Of a stretch of DNA of 28,060 nt, positions 6,511 to 16,205 are shown piece after piece (position 1 is the stretch's first letter; each line of letters begins with the position of its first letter). A program made the translations under genes and the position numbers. The stretch is from the IMG/VR virus record IMGVR_UViG_3300044825_000279, positions 1 through 28,060 of that record, one strand, 5' to 3'. The DNA comes from a virus. Below the pieces are notes generated by a model, which had not been told where the DNA came from, did not search any database, and saw only the letters and a list, made by a program, of their open reading frames with translations.

Positions 6511-6677
6511 CAATGAACCTTCAGTACAAGCCCCAGTAACAACAGGATAATCGCGCCAGCCGCGCCGATCAAGATGTGTTCAATCCGCTTGATGCGTAGG
6601 ATTGTCTCAGTCCAGCGCTCTGCGCAGACGGCCTCGTGCGTGTTCAAGCGAGCCTCCAGGTCATTAGTGGTTGCCAT
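6510..6677 (-). CDS. Small one-TM protein, XhlA-like
   Basis: 55 residues: an N-terminal helix with NDLEARLNTHEAVCAERWTE and LRIKRIEHILI, then a transmembrane segment (GAAGAIILLLLGLVLKVH) to the C-terminus. The plan of a short coiled coil plus one C-terminal membrane helix resembles hemolysin XhlA-type phage lysis accessories, but the similarity is architectural only. It starts 3 nt after the upstream gene ends and overlaps the next gene as TGATG. Confidence 0.65.
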   Translation of the reverse strand: MATTNDLEARLNTHEAVCAERWTETILRIKRIEHILIGAAGAIILLLLGLVLKVH

Positions 6678-6680
6678 CCA

Positions 6681-8159
6681 TTACCTCGCAAGGGCATTAT
6701 CAACCGGCGCTGCTTGCTGTAACAGCGCATTACGCGCTTCAATATCGCGCGCGATTATTTCTGCTTCTCGACTGTATCGGGGTATAGTGCGGCGCTGCCC
6801 TACTGGCGACAAAAGATAGTTTCTTACGCCTTCCGAGATCAGTTGCGGCGCAGCATTAATAGCCCCCAACAGAGTCGCCGCGCCTGGTGCACCTATCTGG
6901 CTAGCAGGCTGCGTTACACGTGGGAATGCGTTAGCGAACTCACCTAGCGTTTTTAGCCCGCCCGACAAATACTCGCCTTTTTGCAAGGCTCGGGCAAACT
7001 TATTAGCGTCTACGCTTCCCGTGCCCTCGCGTATAGCATCTTCAATCGCGTGGCTAATAGCCATGCGTTTTCTTGAGGCTTGAAATTGAGCTAACAGCGC
7101 GTCAGCATCTCCTCGTCCGCTAGTTTCAATCGCTCGCGCAAGTTGACTTTCCATCGCACTTGCAATGTCACGCTGTGCTAACGCTAAATCGTTATCGCCT
7201 TTCTTAAAATTAGCTTGTGATTGCGCCCGAAGAGTACGCATAACTTTAATCGCGTCTTTAGCATCAAAATCGCCGACAGTGTATGTTTCTATAAGTTTGC
7301 CGACGTTTTCTGGCACCGCCCCTGGAAACGACGCGCTAGGCCCGGCATATTTTGATTCAATTGCAGTCAAATCTTTTAAGTACGTGTCATCCGTAGCGAC
7401 CTTACCAACCGCAGCAAGCGGTTCATAGCCTTTAGCGTACTCATCCTTGCGAATTTTTTGCATCGCTTCAGACGTGAGCGGTGCGGTGTCTGGCAACCCT
7501 GCTTCACGGCGCGCGATGGCGTCAGCCATTTCTTGATTGCGGACAGAAGCTGTCTGCTCAAGTCGCGTTTTACCTGCTAGTCGCTCTAAGTAAATGTTTG
7601 CGCCGGTTGGAGACACTGCGCCGGGCGTTACTACTAGCCCTTCTTGCGCGCCAGCCCGCAACGTTTCATCGCGAACCGCGCGGCGCAGCAATTCGTTTGC
7701 TTGCTGTTCTGTCACTGCGCCCTGCCGTGCTTGCCGCGCTAGCGCCATTTGGTTAGCTACTGCAGGCACCGCACCAGTCGAAGGAATATATGGCGGCAAG
7801 CCGGACATCATAGACCCAAGCCCAGATATTGCACGTTGGGCAAGCTCTGACTTAGGCTCATACTGAAACGGGCGTACGGCGGCTTTGACTTCCGGCGTAG
7901 CGCGTGACGTCAAGATAGACAGCGGCGCGCCTGCAATCGTGGCGGCCAACGCTACGGGCGTTTCAATCGCGCCCATGATCATCTCTCGCGCGGACAGTTC
8001 CGACAGCGGGCGCTCACGGGTCGTGGGCACTACCGGCGCAGATGTGTATGGAATGTCTGCGTAGACGGGTTGCTGTTCCTCCGGCGTCGCCGCTTGCGCA
8101 AATTTCGCAAACGGATTTTCAGCCGTTGTAGCAAATCGAGCAAACGGATTTTCAGCCAT
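6681..8159 (-). CDS. Putative ejection / internal virion protein
   Basis: 492 residues. It opens with a duplicated motif, AENPFARFATTAENPFAKFA (residues 2-21), like the NPFxxF repeats at the start of DNA-transfer proteins of other short-tailed phages. A hydrophobic alanine-rich segment follows (MGAIETPVALAATIAGAPLS), then long helical, arginine- and glutamate-rich stretches to the end. No enzymatic motif is seen. By position (after fibre genes, before lysis) and composition it fits the P22 gp7/gp20/gp16 class that is ejected with the DNA. Exact homology is not established. Confidence 0.65.
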   Translation of the reverse strand: MAENPFARFATTAENPFAKFAQAATPEEQQPVYADIPYTSAPVVPTTRERPLSELSAREMIMGAIETPVALAATIAGAPLSILTSRATPEVKAAVRPFQYEPKSELAQRAISGLGSMMSGLPPYIPSTGAVPAVANQMALARQARQGAVTEQQANELLRRAVRDETLRAGAQEGLVVTPGAVSPTGANIYLERLAGKTRLEQTASVRNQEMADAIARREAGLPDTAPLTSEAMQKIRKDEYAKGYEPLAAVGKVATDDTYLKDLTAIESKYAGPSASFPGAVPENVGKLIETYTVGDFDAKDAIKVMRTLRAQSQANFKKGDNDLALAQRDIASAMESQLARAIETSGRGDADALLAQFQASRKRMAISHAIEDAIREGTGSVDANKFARALQKGEYLSGGLKTLGEFANAFPRVTQPASQIGAPGAATLLGAINAAPQLISEGVRNYLLSPVGQRRTIPRYSREAEIIARDIEARNALLQQAAPVDNALAR

Positions 8160-9652
8160 TAACGTCCCCTAGCTCGCGCCGCAGCGCCCGGCCCAAACAC
8201 CGCATCAAACTGTTCATCAGTGCCTTCGCCGCGCAATAGCGACTGAACCGCTGCGGCAGGCGGCTGGGGGCCAGACGGCGCAGCGCCGCGCGGCGTAGCG
8301 GACCGCCCGCCTACAACCGGGCCTTGGGGCGCTGGCGTTGTCTGCATGCGTTCTGCCGCAAGCACGCCGTACTTCTTTAAGCGCGGGCTTTCAAAAATAG
8401 ACTTGTCGCCTTCCGACTTTAACCATGCGTCTTCAGCGCCGCGCAATGAATTGTTGTTCTTTGGATCGCTCAACCAATCACGATAAAACTTATCGTGAGC
8501 GATTGCGCGCTCTGCCTGCGCCCGCGCTACATCAAGAATAAACTCGTTGGCGGCTTTGGTGTTGCCCATGCGCGCACCAGCTTGTTCAATACGCTGCGCG
8601 TCTTGGTTGGTCTGGACGCCTTTCTGGTCAAGTTGCGCCGCAAGGACGCGTTCAGTTGCGGCTTGCAAGAATTTCTGGGCATCCGTTGCGTACTTCTCGG
8701 CATCCGCCACGCCAAGCGCCGCCAAAACCGACGCGGCCTTTGCTTTAGTTTCTGTAAGAAAGCCGGTATCAAATCCACGGGTAATCACGTCTTGCGCAGA
8801 CTGTATGCCAACCAAAGACTTGCGCGCCGCAGTAGCAGCGTTACCTACATCTTTTTGTTGTGCTACGTATAACTTACCGCGTTCAGTTTCTTCAGCTTTT
8901 TCGCCAGGCGATACGGTTGTAGTAACCGTAGTCGTCGGGCGTTGGCTGGCTCGAAACGCCGTAAACGCCGCCTGTTGGTCTGGCGTCATGCGATTAAACG
9001 CTTCAAACTCTTGCACAGACATTGGCACGCGGTCGCGCTGCGCTTTTTGTGCTGCAGTCGCGGCTTGTGACGCAGCCGCTTGGGCTTTTGTCTCAGTAGC
9101 CACCGTTGTGCGTTCTTTGAACGCCGCTTCTAGTCGATCTTTCTGCGACAGGGTGGTGTCAAGAATTTGCTTGACGCGAGCCGGGTCGTACGTCGGACCT
9201 AAGAACTGCACGTCGGCGGGCTTAAAGATGCCTTGGCTAGACAATTTCTGGACTGCAAAATCGTATGAGGCTTGATCTTTGGCCGCGCCAAGTACGCGCC
9301 CTACGATGTCTGCTTCGCTGATCATGCCCTTAAGGCGCGCTTCTTCTGCTTTACGCCGCGTTTCTTCCAATTGAGCTTCTGACTGCATGAGCGTACGCGC
9401 TTCGGTCAAGAACCCGCCGCGCACCAAAGCAGGCGCAATGTCAGTTGCCTTGGCTTCGGACCCAAACCCGCCCAAAATTCTTTCAAACTCGCCTTTGCGC
9501 CGTTGCTCGCGCAACGCGTTCTGCATCTGAATGTCGCCCATGCGCTGCTGCTGCAGAGCATTTTCAATCTGCGTGACTTGCGCCATCTGCGCAAGGGGGT
9601 TCGGGACTTCCAGCCCTTTGACTTGCAGCGCGATGTTGGGGTTAAGCGGCAT
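8159..9652 (-). CDS. Putative ejection protein, coiled-coil rich
   Basis: 497 residues. The start MPLNPNIALQVKGLEVPNPL and the helix ALQQQRMGDIQMQNALREQR resemble internal virion proteins of many podoviruses. Much of the protein is helical and rich in Ala, Gln, Lys and Glu, with coiled-coil character at about 40-110 and 175-205. A proline/glycine-rich tail (APQGPVVGGRSATPRGAAPS) ends it. The stop overlaps the next start (ATG at 8159). The ejection role is inferred from position and composition. Confidence 0.65.
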   Translation of the reverse strand: MPLNPNIALQVKGLEVPNPLAQMAQVTQIENALQQQRMGDIQMQNALREQRRKGEFERILGGFGSEAKATDIAPALVRGGFLTEARTLMQSEAQLEETRRKAEEARLKGMISEADIVGRVLGAAKDQASYDFAVQKLSSQGIFKPADVQFLGPTYDPARVKQILDTTLSQKDRLEAAFKERTTVATETKAQAAASQAATAAQKAQRDRVPMSVQEFEAFNRMTPDQQAAFTAFRASQRPTTTVTTTVSPGEKAEETERGKLYVAQQKDVGNAATAARKSLVGIQSAQDVITRGFDTGFLTETKAKAASVLAALGVADAEKYATDAQKFLQAATERVLAAQLDQKGVQTNQDAQRIEQAGARMGNTKAANEFILDVARAQAERAIAHDKFYRDWLSDPKNNNSLRGAEDAWLKSEGDKSIFESPRLKKYGVLAAERMQTTPAPQGPVVGGRSATPRGAAPSGPQPPAAAVQSLLRGEGTDEQFDAVFGPGAAARARGR

Positions 9653-9667
9653 GGCGTGACCTCACAA

Positions 9668-11197
9668 TCAACCGTACATAGACGCGCGGCGAACCGCAGC
9701 GTCTTGTAACGCGTTAACCATATTTTGATTGGCTGAATAATTTAGGTAGGTGTTCAACGCACCTGTCAGCGCGTTAGTCATGCCGACTTGCCCAGCGGCC
9801 TGTGCTGCTCCCGCGCTAGTCGCTAGATTGCCGACGTTGGTGCCGTACTGCCCGGCGGCTGCGCCTTGGTTTGATGCTGCAGCTTGACCCGTGCCCATTA
9901 AAGCGCCCAACGGCTGCAGGCGGTTAACGCGCTCGGCCTGGAACCGATTAAAAGCGCTGCCGTACTCTTGCGAGGCAAGGTCTTGGCCGTAGCGCGACAG
10001 CGCTTTGCCAGTAGCGCCGGACAGCAGACCACCTCTGGCCGCGCGGCTGGCCTCGAGCGCCTTCATACCCTCTGACAACCTGAATGCGTAGCCGGGGTCG
10101 GCTTGGAAGTCTTGCATGCCAAACGGGCGGGCGTACCGGCCAAATTCAGCGCCTTGCGTGCCGCCAGGCAGGCCTAAGAGCGTCAACAGTTGGTTCTGCG
10201 CGCTGATGCCCGCCGTGCGGAACGGCTCTTGCAGCGCCTTTTGCTCTTGATATACCTGATAGGCTTTATCAGCAGCGTAGCGAGCCGCGTCTGCTTGTGT
10301 CTCGGCGGCGCTTCTTGCCGTTATCGCACCTAATGCGCCTGTGCCGGCAAGAGCCAACGGCACCAAAGCGTTTGCGCCAAGAGCCCCGGCTCCTGCGCCG
10401 GCTGCACCCGCTAAACCTGCGCCAGTAAGCGCTGCTGCGCCTGCACCTGGAATAACAGCGCCTGTGACTGGGTTAAGAACGTCTCCGTAACCGCCATAGC
10501 CGGAGATGTTCGCGCCTGTTGCGGCGGCACCAACACCAGCACCAGCACCAGCACCAGCACCAGCACCAGCACCAGCACCAGCACCAGCACCAGCACCAGC
10601 ACCTGTTGCAGCGGTGGCGGGAACGCCGCCTAGCCCAGCATCTAACGCAGCTAACGTTTCAGGGCTAAGCGCTGCTGTGCCGGCTGCGGAAGCTGGCACA
10701 CCACCTAACCCAGCGTCAAGCGCCGCGAGCGCCTCGGGGCTAAGTGCGTTAACGCCCGCTGCGGTAGCTGCAGCAGTAGGGGCAAGGGCGTTTGCACCTA
10801 CACCGCCAAGCCCGGCATCTAACGCCGCAAGCTCTGCGGCAGTATACGTCGACATTGGTGCGAGCGGTGCAGCCGCGACGGGAAACGCCGTAGCAGCAGG
10901 TGCGGCAGCGGCTGCGGCGCTCTCCGCCGCTAACGTCGGGGCCACTGCCTCGGCAACCACAGCGTCAGCGACAGTTTCGCCCGCTGCGTTTACAAAAACA
11001 CCTGCGTCGCTGTAGTAATAGCCCAGCAACGCGGCAGCCGCTTTGACCGCGTCAGGATGGACGCCTAGCGGCTCAGCAATAACTTCAGCGGCTCGATTAA
11101 CAGCTTGATTTACGCCTTGTACGCCGCCTTTTACCGCGCCAAGAAGGCCACCGCCGATGTCTTCAACGGCGTTAAAAAAACTGCTGAAGAAGCCCAT
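9668..11197 (-). CDS. Putative DNA-ejection protein with Gly-Ala repeat
   Basis: 509 residues. The N-terminus ([20 protein letters not shown]) is amphipathic and membrane-active in appearance. Residues 120-192 hold three copies of a unit with core LAALDAGLGGV, and residues 200-222 are an almost pure Gly-Ala tract. The C-terminal half is the conserved part: EPFRTAGISAQNQLLTLLGL, DPGYAFRLSEGMKALEASRA and SRYGQDLASQEYGSAFNRFQ. This signature recurs in tail or ejection proteins of short-tailed phages. The low-complexity linker probably lets the protein thread through the tail, which is inference. Confidence 0.7.
   Translation of the reverse strand: MGFFSSFFNAVEDIGGGLLGAVKGGVQGVNQAVNRAAEVIAEPLGVHPDAVKAAAALLGYYYSDAGVFVNAAGETVADAVVAEAVAPTLAAESAAAAAAPAATAFPVAAAPLAPMSTYTAAELAALDAGLGGVGANALAPTAAATAAGVNALSPEALAALDAGLGGVPASAAGTAALSPETLAALDAGLGGVPATAATGAGAGAGAGAGAGAGAGAGAGAGVGAAATGANISGYGGYGDVLNPVTGAVIPGAGAAALTGAGLAGAAGAGAGALGANALVPLALAGTGALGAITARSAAETQADAARYAADKAYQVYQEQKALQEPFRTAGISAQNQLLTLLGLPGGTQGAEFGRYARPFGMQDFQADPGYAFRLSEGMKALEASRAARGGLLSGATGKALSRYGQDLASQEYGSAFNRFQAERVNRLQPLGALMGTGQAAASNQGAAAGQYGTNVGNLATSAGAAQAAGQVGMTNALTGALNTYLNYSANQNMVNALQDAAVRRASMYG
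10534..10599. repeat. Hexanucleotide tandem repeat (CACCAG x11)
   Basis: Eleven perfect consecutive copies of CACCAG on the plus strand, with degenerate copies CACCAA before and CACCTG after. On the coding (minus) strand it encodes the Gly-Ala tract of the ejection-type protein. Because the unit is six bases, gain or loss of a copy keeps the reading frame and only changes linker length. Confidence 0.95.
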
Positions 11198-11532
11198 TAG
11201 CTTATCTCCCGACCGCTTACGCGGAAGTTCATAGACGCCGCAAGGCTGCCAAGCGTCGAAATAAAGTCGCCCGTGTTCAGGATGTGCCCTGCAATCTCTG
11301 GGAACGTGTAAGTTTCAGCAGGTTGCAAGGTCTTTGCCTTAACGATTAGGTTGCTGTCGCCCGCAAGTTGCCCCGCCGGCACCAGATTGACGCTGATTGT
11401 ACGCGCAGCCGAGCTATAGTTGGTAGCGGTCATCTTGTCAATGATGACTGCTGTGACCGTCGCCACGTACTGAGTCGTCTGAACCTGCTCGACTGACTTG
11501 GCTTCAACCAGCGTCTTAGCATTAATTGGCAT
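11197..11532 (-). CDS. Small beta-rich virion-type protein
   Basis: 111 residues, beta-rich and low in charge: [20 protein letters not shown], then [15 protein letters not shown] and [20 protein letters not shown]. The profile resembles small jelly-roll or Ig-like phage structural proteins placed after tail-fibre genes. It overlaps the previous gene by 11 nt and the following gene by one base. No family name can be assigned with certainty. Confidence 0.65.
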   Translation of the reverse strand: MPINAKTLVEAKSVEQVQTTQYVATVTAVIIDKMTATNYSSAARTISVNLVPAGQLAGDSNLIVKAKTLQPAETYTFPEIAGHILNTGDFISTLGSLAASMNFRVSGREIS

Positions 11533-11677
11533 CGCTATCCTCTGCAGGCAGCGGTTGATTGCCTTCGGCTAGCCACGCCAAGTAATCTTGATAATCACTA
11601 TTGGCAACGTCAGCGGGTATCCATGCGCCGTCGCTTAGCCGGCGCACAATGCTTGGCAAAGAAGTTAGCTGGTACAT
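11522..11677 (-). CDS. Small fibre-associated protein
   Basis: 51 residues from ATG 11677, which comes 2 nt after the fibre stop; the open frame extends further upstream but only as antisense-like text inside the fibre gene. The sequence ([20 protein letters not shown], then [20 protein letters not shown]) is a recognisable small phage protein found directly after fibre genes. The [17 protein letters not shown] ending is the shared part and resembles C-terminal segments of tail-fibre assembly proteins. Function unknown. Confidence 0.7.
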   Translation of the reverse strand: MYQLTSLPSIVRRLSDGAWIPADVANSDYQDYLAWLAEGNQPLPAEDSDAN

Positions 11678-11679
11678 AC

Positions 11680-13200
11680 TTAAATCTCCGCGTTGGCAAG
11701 CCAGTGAATCGAGTAGCCAGTGCCAGCAGTTACTGCGGTGTTGCCCGTTAGCGCAAACGCGCTGTCGCCAATGTTTGCCGTTCCCGACGTAGGCGTTACG
11801 GCGGCTATAGTTTCCCAATTGGCTGACGCGGCGTTGGGGGAGTATGTTGTGATCGTCGGCGCGGTGCGTTTAGTAACCGCAAAATTTACCGGCGCTGAGA
11901 AGGCTTGGTTAAGGACTTGCCCGGTAGCATACGCCGCACCAAGTGTTGCGCCGGTATTTTGCGCAGGGGCTGTGGCGTAAGGTAAAGATTTTTCATAGTA
12001 CCGTTGGCACAACGCTAACTCTGTTGCAAATGATCTGTGTTCAAACGGCGTAGCAACATTGCCAACTTCAACTTGTACGCCGGTCAGCGCAAAAATGTTG
12101 CCTAGCGTGGCAAGCGCTTCGACTTGGTCCGGCGTGGCTACCTGATAACCTGCAGTCCAAGCGTTAGTATTTCCGGCATTTCTGGATGATCCGGCTACAA
12201 GTGTCCATCCAATGTTAACACCTGCTCCGTTAGTCCAGTTCCAGTTTGATCCTGTAGTAATCAACCCATTGATAACTGTGATTGTTTTGTACTCCCACGT
12301 ATTCGCAACGGACACTTCGTAGTTAGATATATAGTAGTAATCCACAGACGGCCATACGCCGTTGTACATCACAAGCGAATACGTTCCGGGGACAGTAGAC
12401 TTAACCCAAAATGAAATGGTGAATGTTTTGTTGACTAAAACGCGCGCGTCGTATCCTTCAATGATTTGAGTCATCGTGAAGTATTCGGTCGCGCTGGGTG
12501 GCGATGTGGTTGGCGTTGTAACCGTAAGCCTAGTGCTGTACTGAAGAGAAGGCTCTGACGCTGGGCCGTCTAACTGTTGTGTGACAGACATAACCGCCGC
12601 CGTAGCTGACATGTATGACCATCTATCCAGCATACGCAGAGAATTATTTTTGGTGTTAGTGCCCAAAGATGTTGTTAACGCGCCCGATCCACGCTGATTA
12701 ACGACCATCGACCCGTTAATGATTTTGTTACGCATCCCTGCGAGCTGACCGCCGTTATACGACGTTGCTACAACAGACCCGCCGGTAACGTTGCCCGTAA
12801 GGTTGCCGGTGACGTTGCCGGTTACATCGCCAATCACGTTGCCTGCGATAGGGCCGTTAATGGTTACGTTGGTAATCGTGCCGCCTGTGATGGCGACGCT
12901 GCCGGCGTTCTGCGTGGACATAGTGCCTGCAGCAGTGATCTGATCTACGGTGTACTGCAACACGCCGGATGAGTTTTGAAGCGTAAATTTGTACGCTTCG
13001 CCGGCAAGTAGCCACACATTTGCTTCGCCGCGCGAATCCAACACGATTGGGTTGGTGTTGGCAGTCGTCTGCGCCGCAGTGGTGTACGTGGTCTTGGGAA
13101 CGGTTGTACCCGCAAAATAGGTGTACAAAAGCCCATACGACAGCGGATTGCCGTTAGCGTCGAGAAACTGCAGCTTTGGGGTCGGCGAAATCGTAGCCAT
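11680..13200 (-). CDS. Tail fibre / receptor-binding protein
   Basis: 506 residues. Residues 1-90 form the common fibre head domain: [40 protein letters not shown] and [13 protein letters not shown] short repeat follows ([19 protein letters not shown], about 123-141). The main part begins [20 protein letters not shown] and contains LDRWSYM and [20 protein letters not shown] then [11 protein letters not shown]. This is a carbohydrate-binding-module-like fibre domain common in phage tails. The last 90 residues would form the tip. It probably binds the host surface glycan; the ligand is unknown. Confidence 0.88.
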   Translation of the reverse strand: MATISPTPKLQFLDANGNPLSYGLLYTYFAGTTVPKTTYTTAAQTTANTNPIVLDSRGEANVWLLAGEAYKFTLQNSSGVLQYTVDQITAAGTMSTQNAGSVAITGGTITNVTINGPIAGNVIGDVTGNVTGNLTGNVTGGSVVATSYNGGQLAGMRNKIINGSMVVNQRGSGALTTSLGTNTKNNSLRMLDRWSYMSATAAVMSVTQQLDGPASEPSLQYSTRLTVTTPTTSPPSATEYFTMTQIIEGYDARVLVNKTFTISFWVKSTVPGTYSLVMYNGVWPSVDYYYISNYEVSVANTWEYKTITVINGLITTGSNWNWTNGAGVNIGWTLVAGSSRNAGNTNAWTAGYQVATPDQVEALATLGNIFALTGVQVEVGNVATPFEHRSFATELALCQRYYEKSLPYATAPAQNTGATLGAAYATGQVLNQAFSAPVNFAVTKRTAPTITTYSPNAASANWETIAAVTPTSGTANIGDSAFALTGNTAVTAGTGYSIHWLANAEI

Positions 13201-13208
13201 GTTCGACC

Positions 13209-13841
13209 TCAGATATTGTTCGTGACGGTCAAGATGACCGAGGGAATGCCTGGATGCGGCGAGGAAGCCGCCGCAGCAAGTATTTGACAGCTTGTGTCAT
13301 CTGTTGACCACATCAGCTCAAAGTAGTCGCCAGCGATAAATTGGTGAATAAAGTTCCACGCGGCCACAAGCTCAGAGTCATTACCTTGGATGCGAACTTG
13401 GGACGCTGAGTTAGGTACGTCAACGCCGTTAACGCGCAACCAAATATAAACAAACGCGGTGCCGCCGGAAATTTTATCGAGCTGCGCGGAAAACTGAATG
13501 TTAAAGATGCCTGGCCGGTCAACGTAGATGCGTGACGTAGGCGAGCCAATCGTCACGCCGCGTTGGAATCCGACCGTGTTAAAGGTCATGCCGTACGCAG
13601 TGTTGATGACGGCAGCTGTTTGCGTGGTGGTGTCGTAGAAGTATCCGTAGCGCGTGGTGATGAGCTGCGGCGTATCAATTGCCGGGATGGTCTGTACGTC
13701 TTCCAACGAGAACTGATTCTGGCCCAGCCCCAACAGCGTAAACGCATTGTTAAAGAAGCGATACCACTCACGCTGCATGACATTGTCCGGTCCTTCAATG
13801 ACCGGAACACGCTGCGCCGGGATACGCGTGATGTTAGGCAT
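13209..13841 (-). CDS. Tail/neck structural protein with jelly-roll C-terminus
   Basis: 210 residues from ATG 13841, which overlaps the end of the gp10-like gene. The first 45 residues (VPVIEGPDNVMQREWYRFFN) form a helix that recurs in phage proteins docking to the tail. The rest is beta-rich: GVTIGSPTSRIYVDRPGIFN, IQFSAQLDKISGGTAFVYIW and LMWSTDDTSCQIL. This resembles a C1q/TNF-like or tail-needle-knob jelly roll. It sits where P22 encodes the gp26 needle, but it lacks the long coiled coil of gp26, so I do not call it that. Confidence 0.7.
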   Translation of the reverse strand: MPNITRIPAQRVPVIEGPDNVMQREWYRFFNNAFTLLGLGQNQFSLEDVQTIPAIDTPQLITTRYGYFYDTTTQTAAVINTAYGMTFNTVGFQRGVTIGSPTSRIYVDRPGIFNIQFSAQLDKISGGTAFVYIWLRVNGVDVPNSASQVRIQGNDSELVAAWNFIHQFIAGDYFELMWSTDDTSCQILAAAASSPHPGIPSVILTVTNNI

Positions 13842-15492
13842 TGGTGCCGCTCGCAATCAGCTCTGCGCCCATGATAGCCACGCGCCCATAGCCAGACCCG
13901 CTGACCTCATAGACGCGATCTCGCAGTTTTTGGGTCATGCCCAACCGACGCCAGATGACGCGCTTGCCGGTCTGACCTTCAAAGCCCATCGACGCGTTAT
14001 GCAGGCTTGACCATGTGTGGCCGCCGTCATCAGACCAACGCAAGCTGGCGATTAAATGCAAGCCAGGTGAATAGGCAATACTGGCAGGGCCAAGATTGAA
14101 CTGCGGGTTTGCAAACAATACCGGCACGCCGTTACTGCGCAACACCGCCGGGTTTGTTACGTTGTAAATGGTTCCGTCTGACGTGCGCACTTCCCACGGT
14201 GGGCCTTGCACACCGGGTGCGGGTTGAAGCGGCGGCGGAATTTCAGACGTGCCTGCTTCGCAATCCAACTGCAGGCTATGCTGCGCCGTGCGCTTTAGAT
14301 TGTTTTCGTTGGTCGGCAACGCGCGCCACGACCGCAGCCAAGTTTGCGGGCGCGTGTTGTAGAACTCAAAGTTAAAAAACGAAAAATCGTAATAGCCAAT
14401 TACCAACAACGTGTCGTGCCCTACGTACACGCGGCTGCCTAGCGCCGCCATGCAAGTAGGCGTATGTCTTTTTAGTTGCCCCGTGACGCTGTCCACATAG
14501 CCGCGTTGGTGCCACATTTGCGTGGCTGCGTCGTACACCCACGTAACATTAGCGGTAGGAAACGTAAGCACATAGAACATGTGCCCGTCTTGTTGGTACG
14601 TAAAGCCGATAGCATCTGAGATGGTGCCGTACGACTGTATGGCGTACTCAATCGCATGCGTCGAGATGCGCTGCGGCTGATAGCCGCGAGCACGGTAGAC
14701 CATACCAAAGCCGCGAGCGTCTGAGCCCAGCCAAAAGACGCTGTTGTCCATCTTGGCAACAGAGTACGGCGCTGCGCAGCCTGTTTCTAAAAACGCGCCT
14801 TGGATTGGCGCGAGCGGGTAGTCAGGCTGACCGGCGTCGTACCAGACCTCAGTGGAGTTGGTGCCAAAAATCCAGATTTCTTTGTGGTCGATAATCAACG
14901 ACACCACGTTGTCTGGCGAGGCTTCAGCGCTGGCAAACGACAGCGGTTCAACGCTGCTGCCATCAAACAGTTCAGTCACCCACACGCGCTGGCTGTTAGG
15001 CTCGTTGAACACAAAATAGCCGTTAACATAGCCAACTGTGACTGCGCCAGGAAAGTCGGGATCGCCGATCTTGGCAAACGCAGTTGTGTTGATGTTGTAG
15101 ATGTAACCATCTGGGTTGGTTGCGATGAAAATTTGCGTGCCATTGTCGACCATGCTGACAGGCCCGCTACCCGATATGTTTGTGCTAATGGTCGTTACGG
15201 TAATGTCAGGCGGTATTTGGCCCACAACAAACGATTCGTCAGCGATTAAATTTGCTACTGAAACAAATCGTGACCCGACAACCGCATACAACACGTTCTT
15301 AACGACCCACATGCCGCGAACGCTGCCGGTGCCGGCAAACGTTAATCTTGGACGAATCCCAGGCACGCGTTGAAAGTACGCCGCCGTCTTGCCCCCGTCC
15401 GGCGTAGACTCGGGGTACATGTTGACGAGCCGATTGTCCGCAGCATTGGTGCTGCGTGCAACGTACGCGGCTCCAAGGATGGGCGACTTCAT
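13834..15492 (-). CDS. P22 gp10-like tail accessory (DNA stabilization) protein
   Basis: 552 residues. It opens with GAAYVARSTNAADNRLVNMY PESTPDGG and continues YFQRVPGIRPRLTF, the hallmark start of the phage stabilization family of P22 gp10 (472 residues in P22). The rest is a beta-propeller-like series of strands with repeated Trp/Tyr blades such as KEIWIFGTNSTEVWYDAG and SVFWLGSDARG. The protein caps the portal after packaging and holds the DNA in. It follows the gp4-like gene immediately, as in P22. Confidence 0.9.
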   Translation of the reverse strand: MKSPILGAAYVARSTNAADNRLVNMYPESTPDGGKTAAYFQRVPGIRPRLTFAGTGSVRGMWVVKNVLYAVVGSRFVSVANLIADESFVVGQIPPDITVTTISTNISGSGPVSMVDNGTQIFIATNPDGYIYNINTTAFAKIGDPDFPGAVTVGYVNGYFVFNEPNSQRVWVTELFDGSSVEPLSFASAEASPDNVVSLIIDHKEIWIFGTNSTEVWYDAGQPDYPLAPIQGAFLETGCAAPYSVAKMDNSVFWLGSDARGFGMVYRARGYQPQRISTHAIEYAIQSYGTISDAIGFTYQQDGHMFYVLTFPTANVTWVYDAATQMWHQRGYVDSVTGQLKRHTPTCMAALGSRVYVGHDTLLVIGYYDFSFFNFEFYNTRPQTWLRSWRALPTNENNLKRTAQHSLQLDCEAGTSEIPPPLQPAPGVQGPPWEVRTSDGTIYNVTNPAVLRSNGVPVLFANPQFNLGPASIAYSPGLHLIASLRWSDDGGHTWSSLHNASMGFEGQTGKRVIWRRLGMTQKLRDRVYEVSGSGYGRVAIMGAELIASGTNA

Positions 15493-16205
15493 CAGTAATT
15501 ACCGGCGAAGATGTTGTAGCGCTGGCGCGTCCCGACGATGCTGTATGGGATCGCCATGATGTCGTCAGGATTGTTGATGCGCTTCAGGTTGCGTTTAGAC
15601 GTCATTGCAACCCGCTGCACTTGGCGCGAAGGCTCAACACCAAACTCAGGCGCTAGTTCACACGCCAAGTTGTAACGGAACGCGCGCAAATAGCCTGGCG
15701 GAAACGACAGCACCGTTGCCAAGATCGCGGGGCGCGTCAGCTCTTCGACCGACACAATGTGAAACTCCAGCACACGCGTTGGTACTGGATAGATGTACAT
15801 CTCAATGTCGGGGTAGGTCATGTTGACCCACATGACTTGCGGATAGGTGCTTCGCACCGTCTTTAACGCAATCCCGTTGTATTGCTGCTGGTTGATGAGC
15901 TTTAAGCCGTACGAGACGCCGGTAGACGGGTCTTTGAAGTACGTCGAATCATCAACCAAAATAGGCCGGTTGCCGACAAAATCGCCTGTCGGCCCCATCG
16001 TGCGGCTGATTACGGTCGCCGGCCAGCTAAAGATTTGATCTTGCGTCGCGTACACCGACAAGCGTTCGGTGTTCCACGAGTCGATCATCTGGTTCATCGC
16101 AGTCAGCGCATCGGCTGCTGACTCGGGAGAGGGCGACTCGCCCTCTGCTACTACACCAAGCAAGCGCAGTGCGCCTGTGATGATGTCACCCGCTGTAGTC
16201 GCCAT
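15492..16205 (-). CDS. P22 gp4-like head-to-tail adaptor
   Basis: 237 residues from ATG 16205, chosen because AAGGAGGT lies just upstream. The N-terminus TAGDIITGALRLLGVVAEGE with SPESAADALTAMNQMIDSWN is typical of the tail-accessory factor gp4 family, longer here than in P22 (166 residues). A beta-rich middle (YPDIEMYIYPVP) and FPPGYLRAFRYNLACELAPEFG follow. Known role of the family: binds the portal ring and starts tail assembly. The neighbours (gp10-like next, coat cluster before) agree. Confidence 0.88.
   Translation of the reverse strand: MATTAGDIITGALRLLGVVAEGESPSPESAADALTAMNQMIDSWNTERLSVYATQDQIFSWPATVISRTMGPTGDFVGNRPILVDDSTYFKDPSTGVSYGLKLINQQQYNGIALKTVRSTYPQVMWVNMTYPDIEMYIYPVPTRVLEFHIVSVEELTRPAILATVLSFPPGYLRAFRYNLACELAPEFGVEPSRQVQRVAMTSKRNLKRINNPDDIMAIPYSIVGTRQRYNIFAGNY

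Noticed and set aside
8547-9275. 242-codon plus-strand frame
   Set aside because: Antisense shadow of the 497-residue ejection-type protein; Ala/Cys/Ser-rich mirror composition and no ribosome site.
10534-10599. CRISPR-like array
   Set aside because: Contiguous 6-bp units without spacers, inside a coding gene.
10506-11015. Plus-strand frame coding a (Ala-Pro)n protein
   Set aside because: Produced by the hexamer repeat read backwards; the opposite frame joins conserved ejection-protein sequence.
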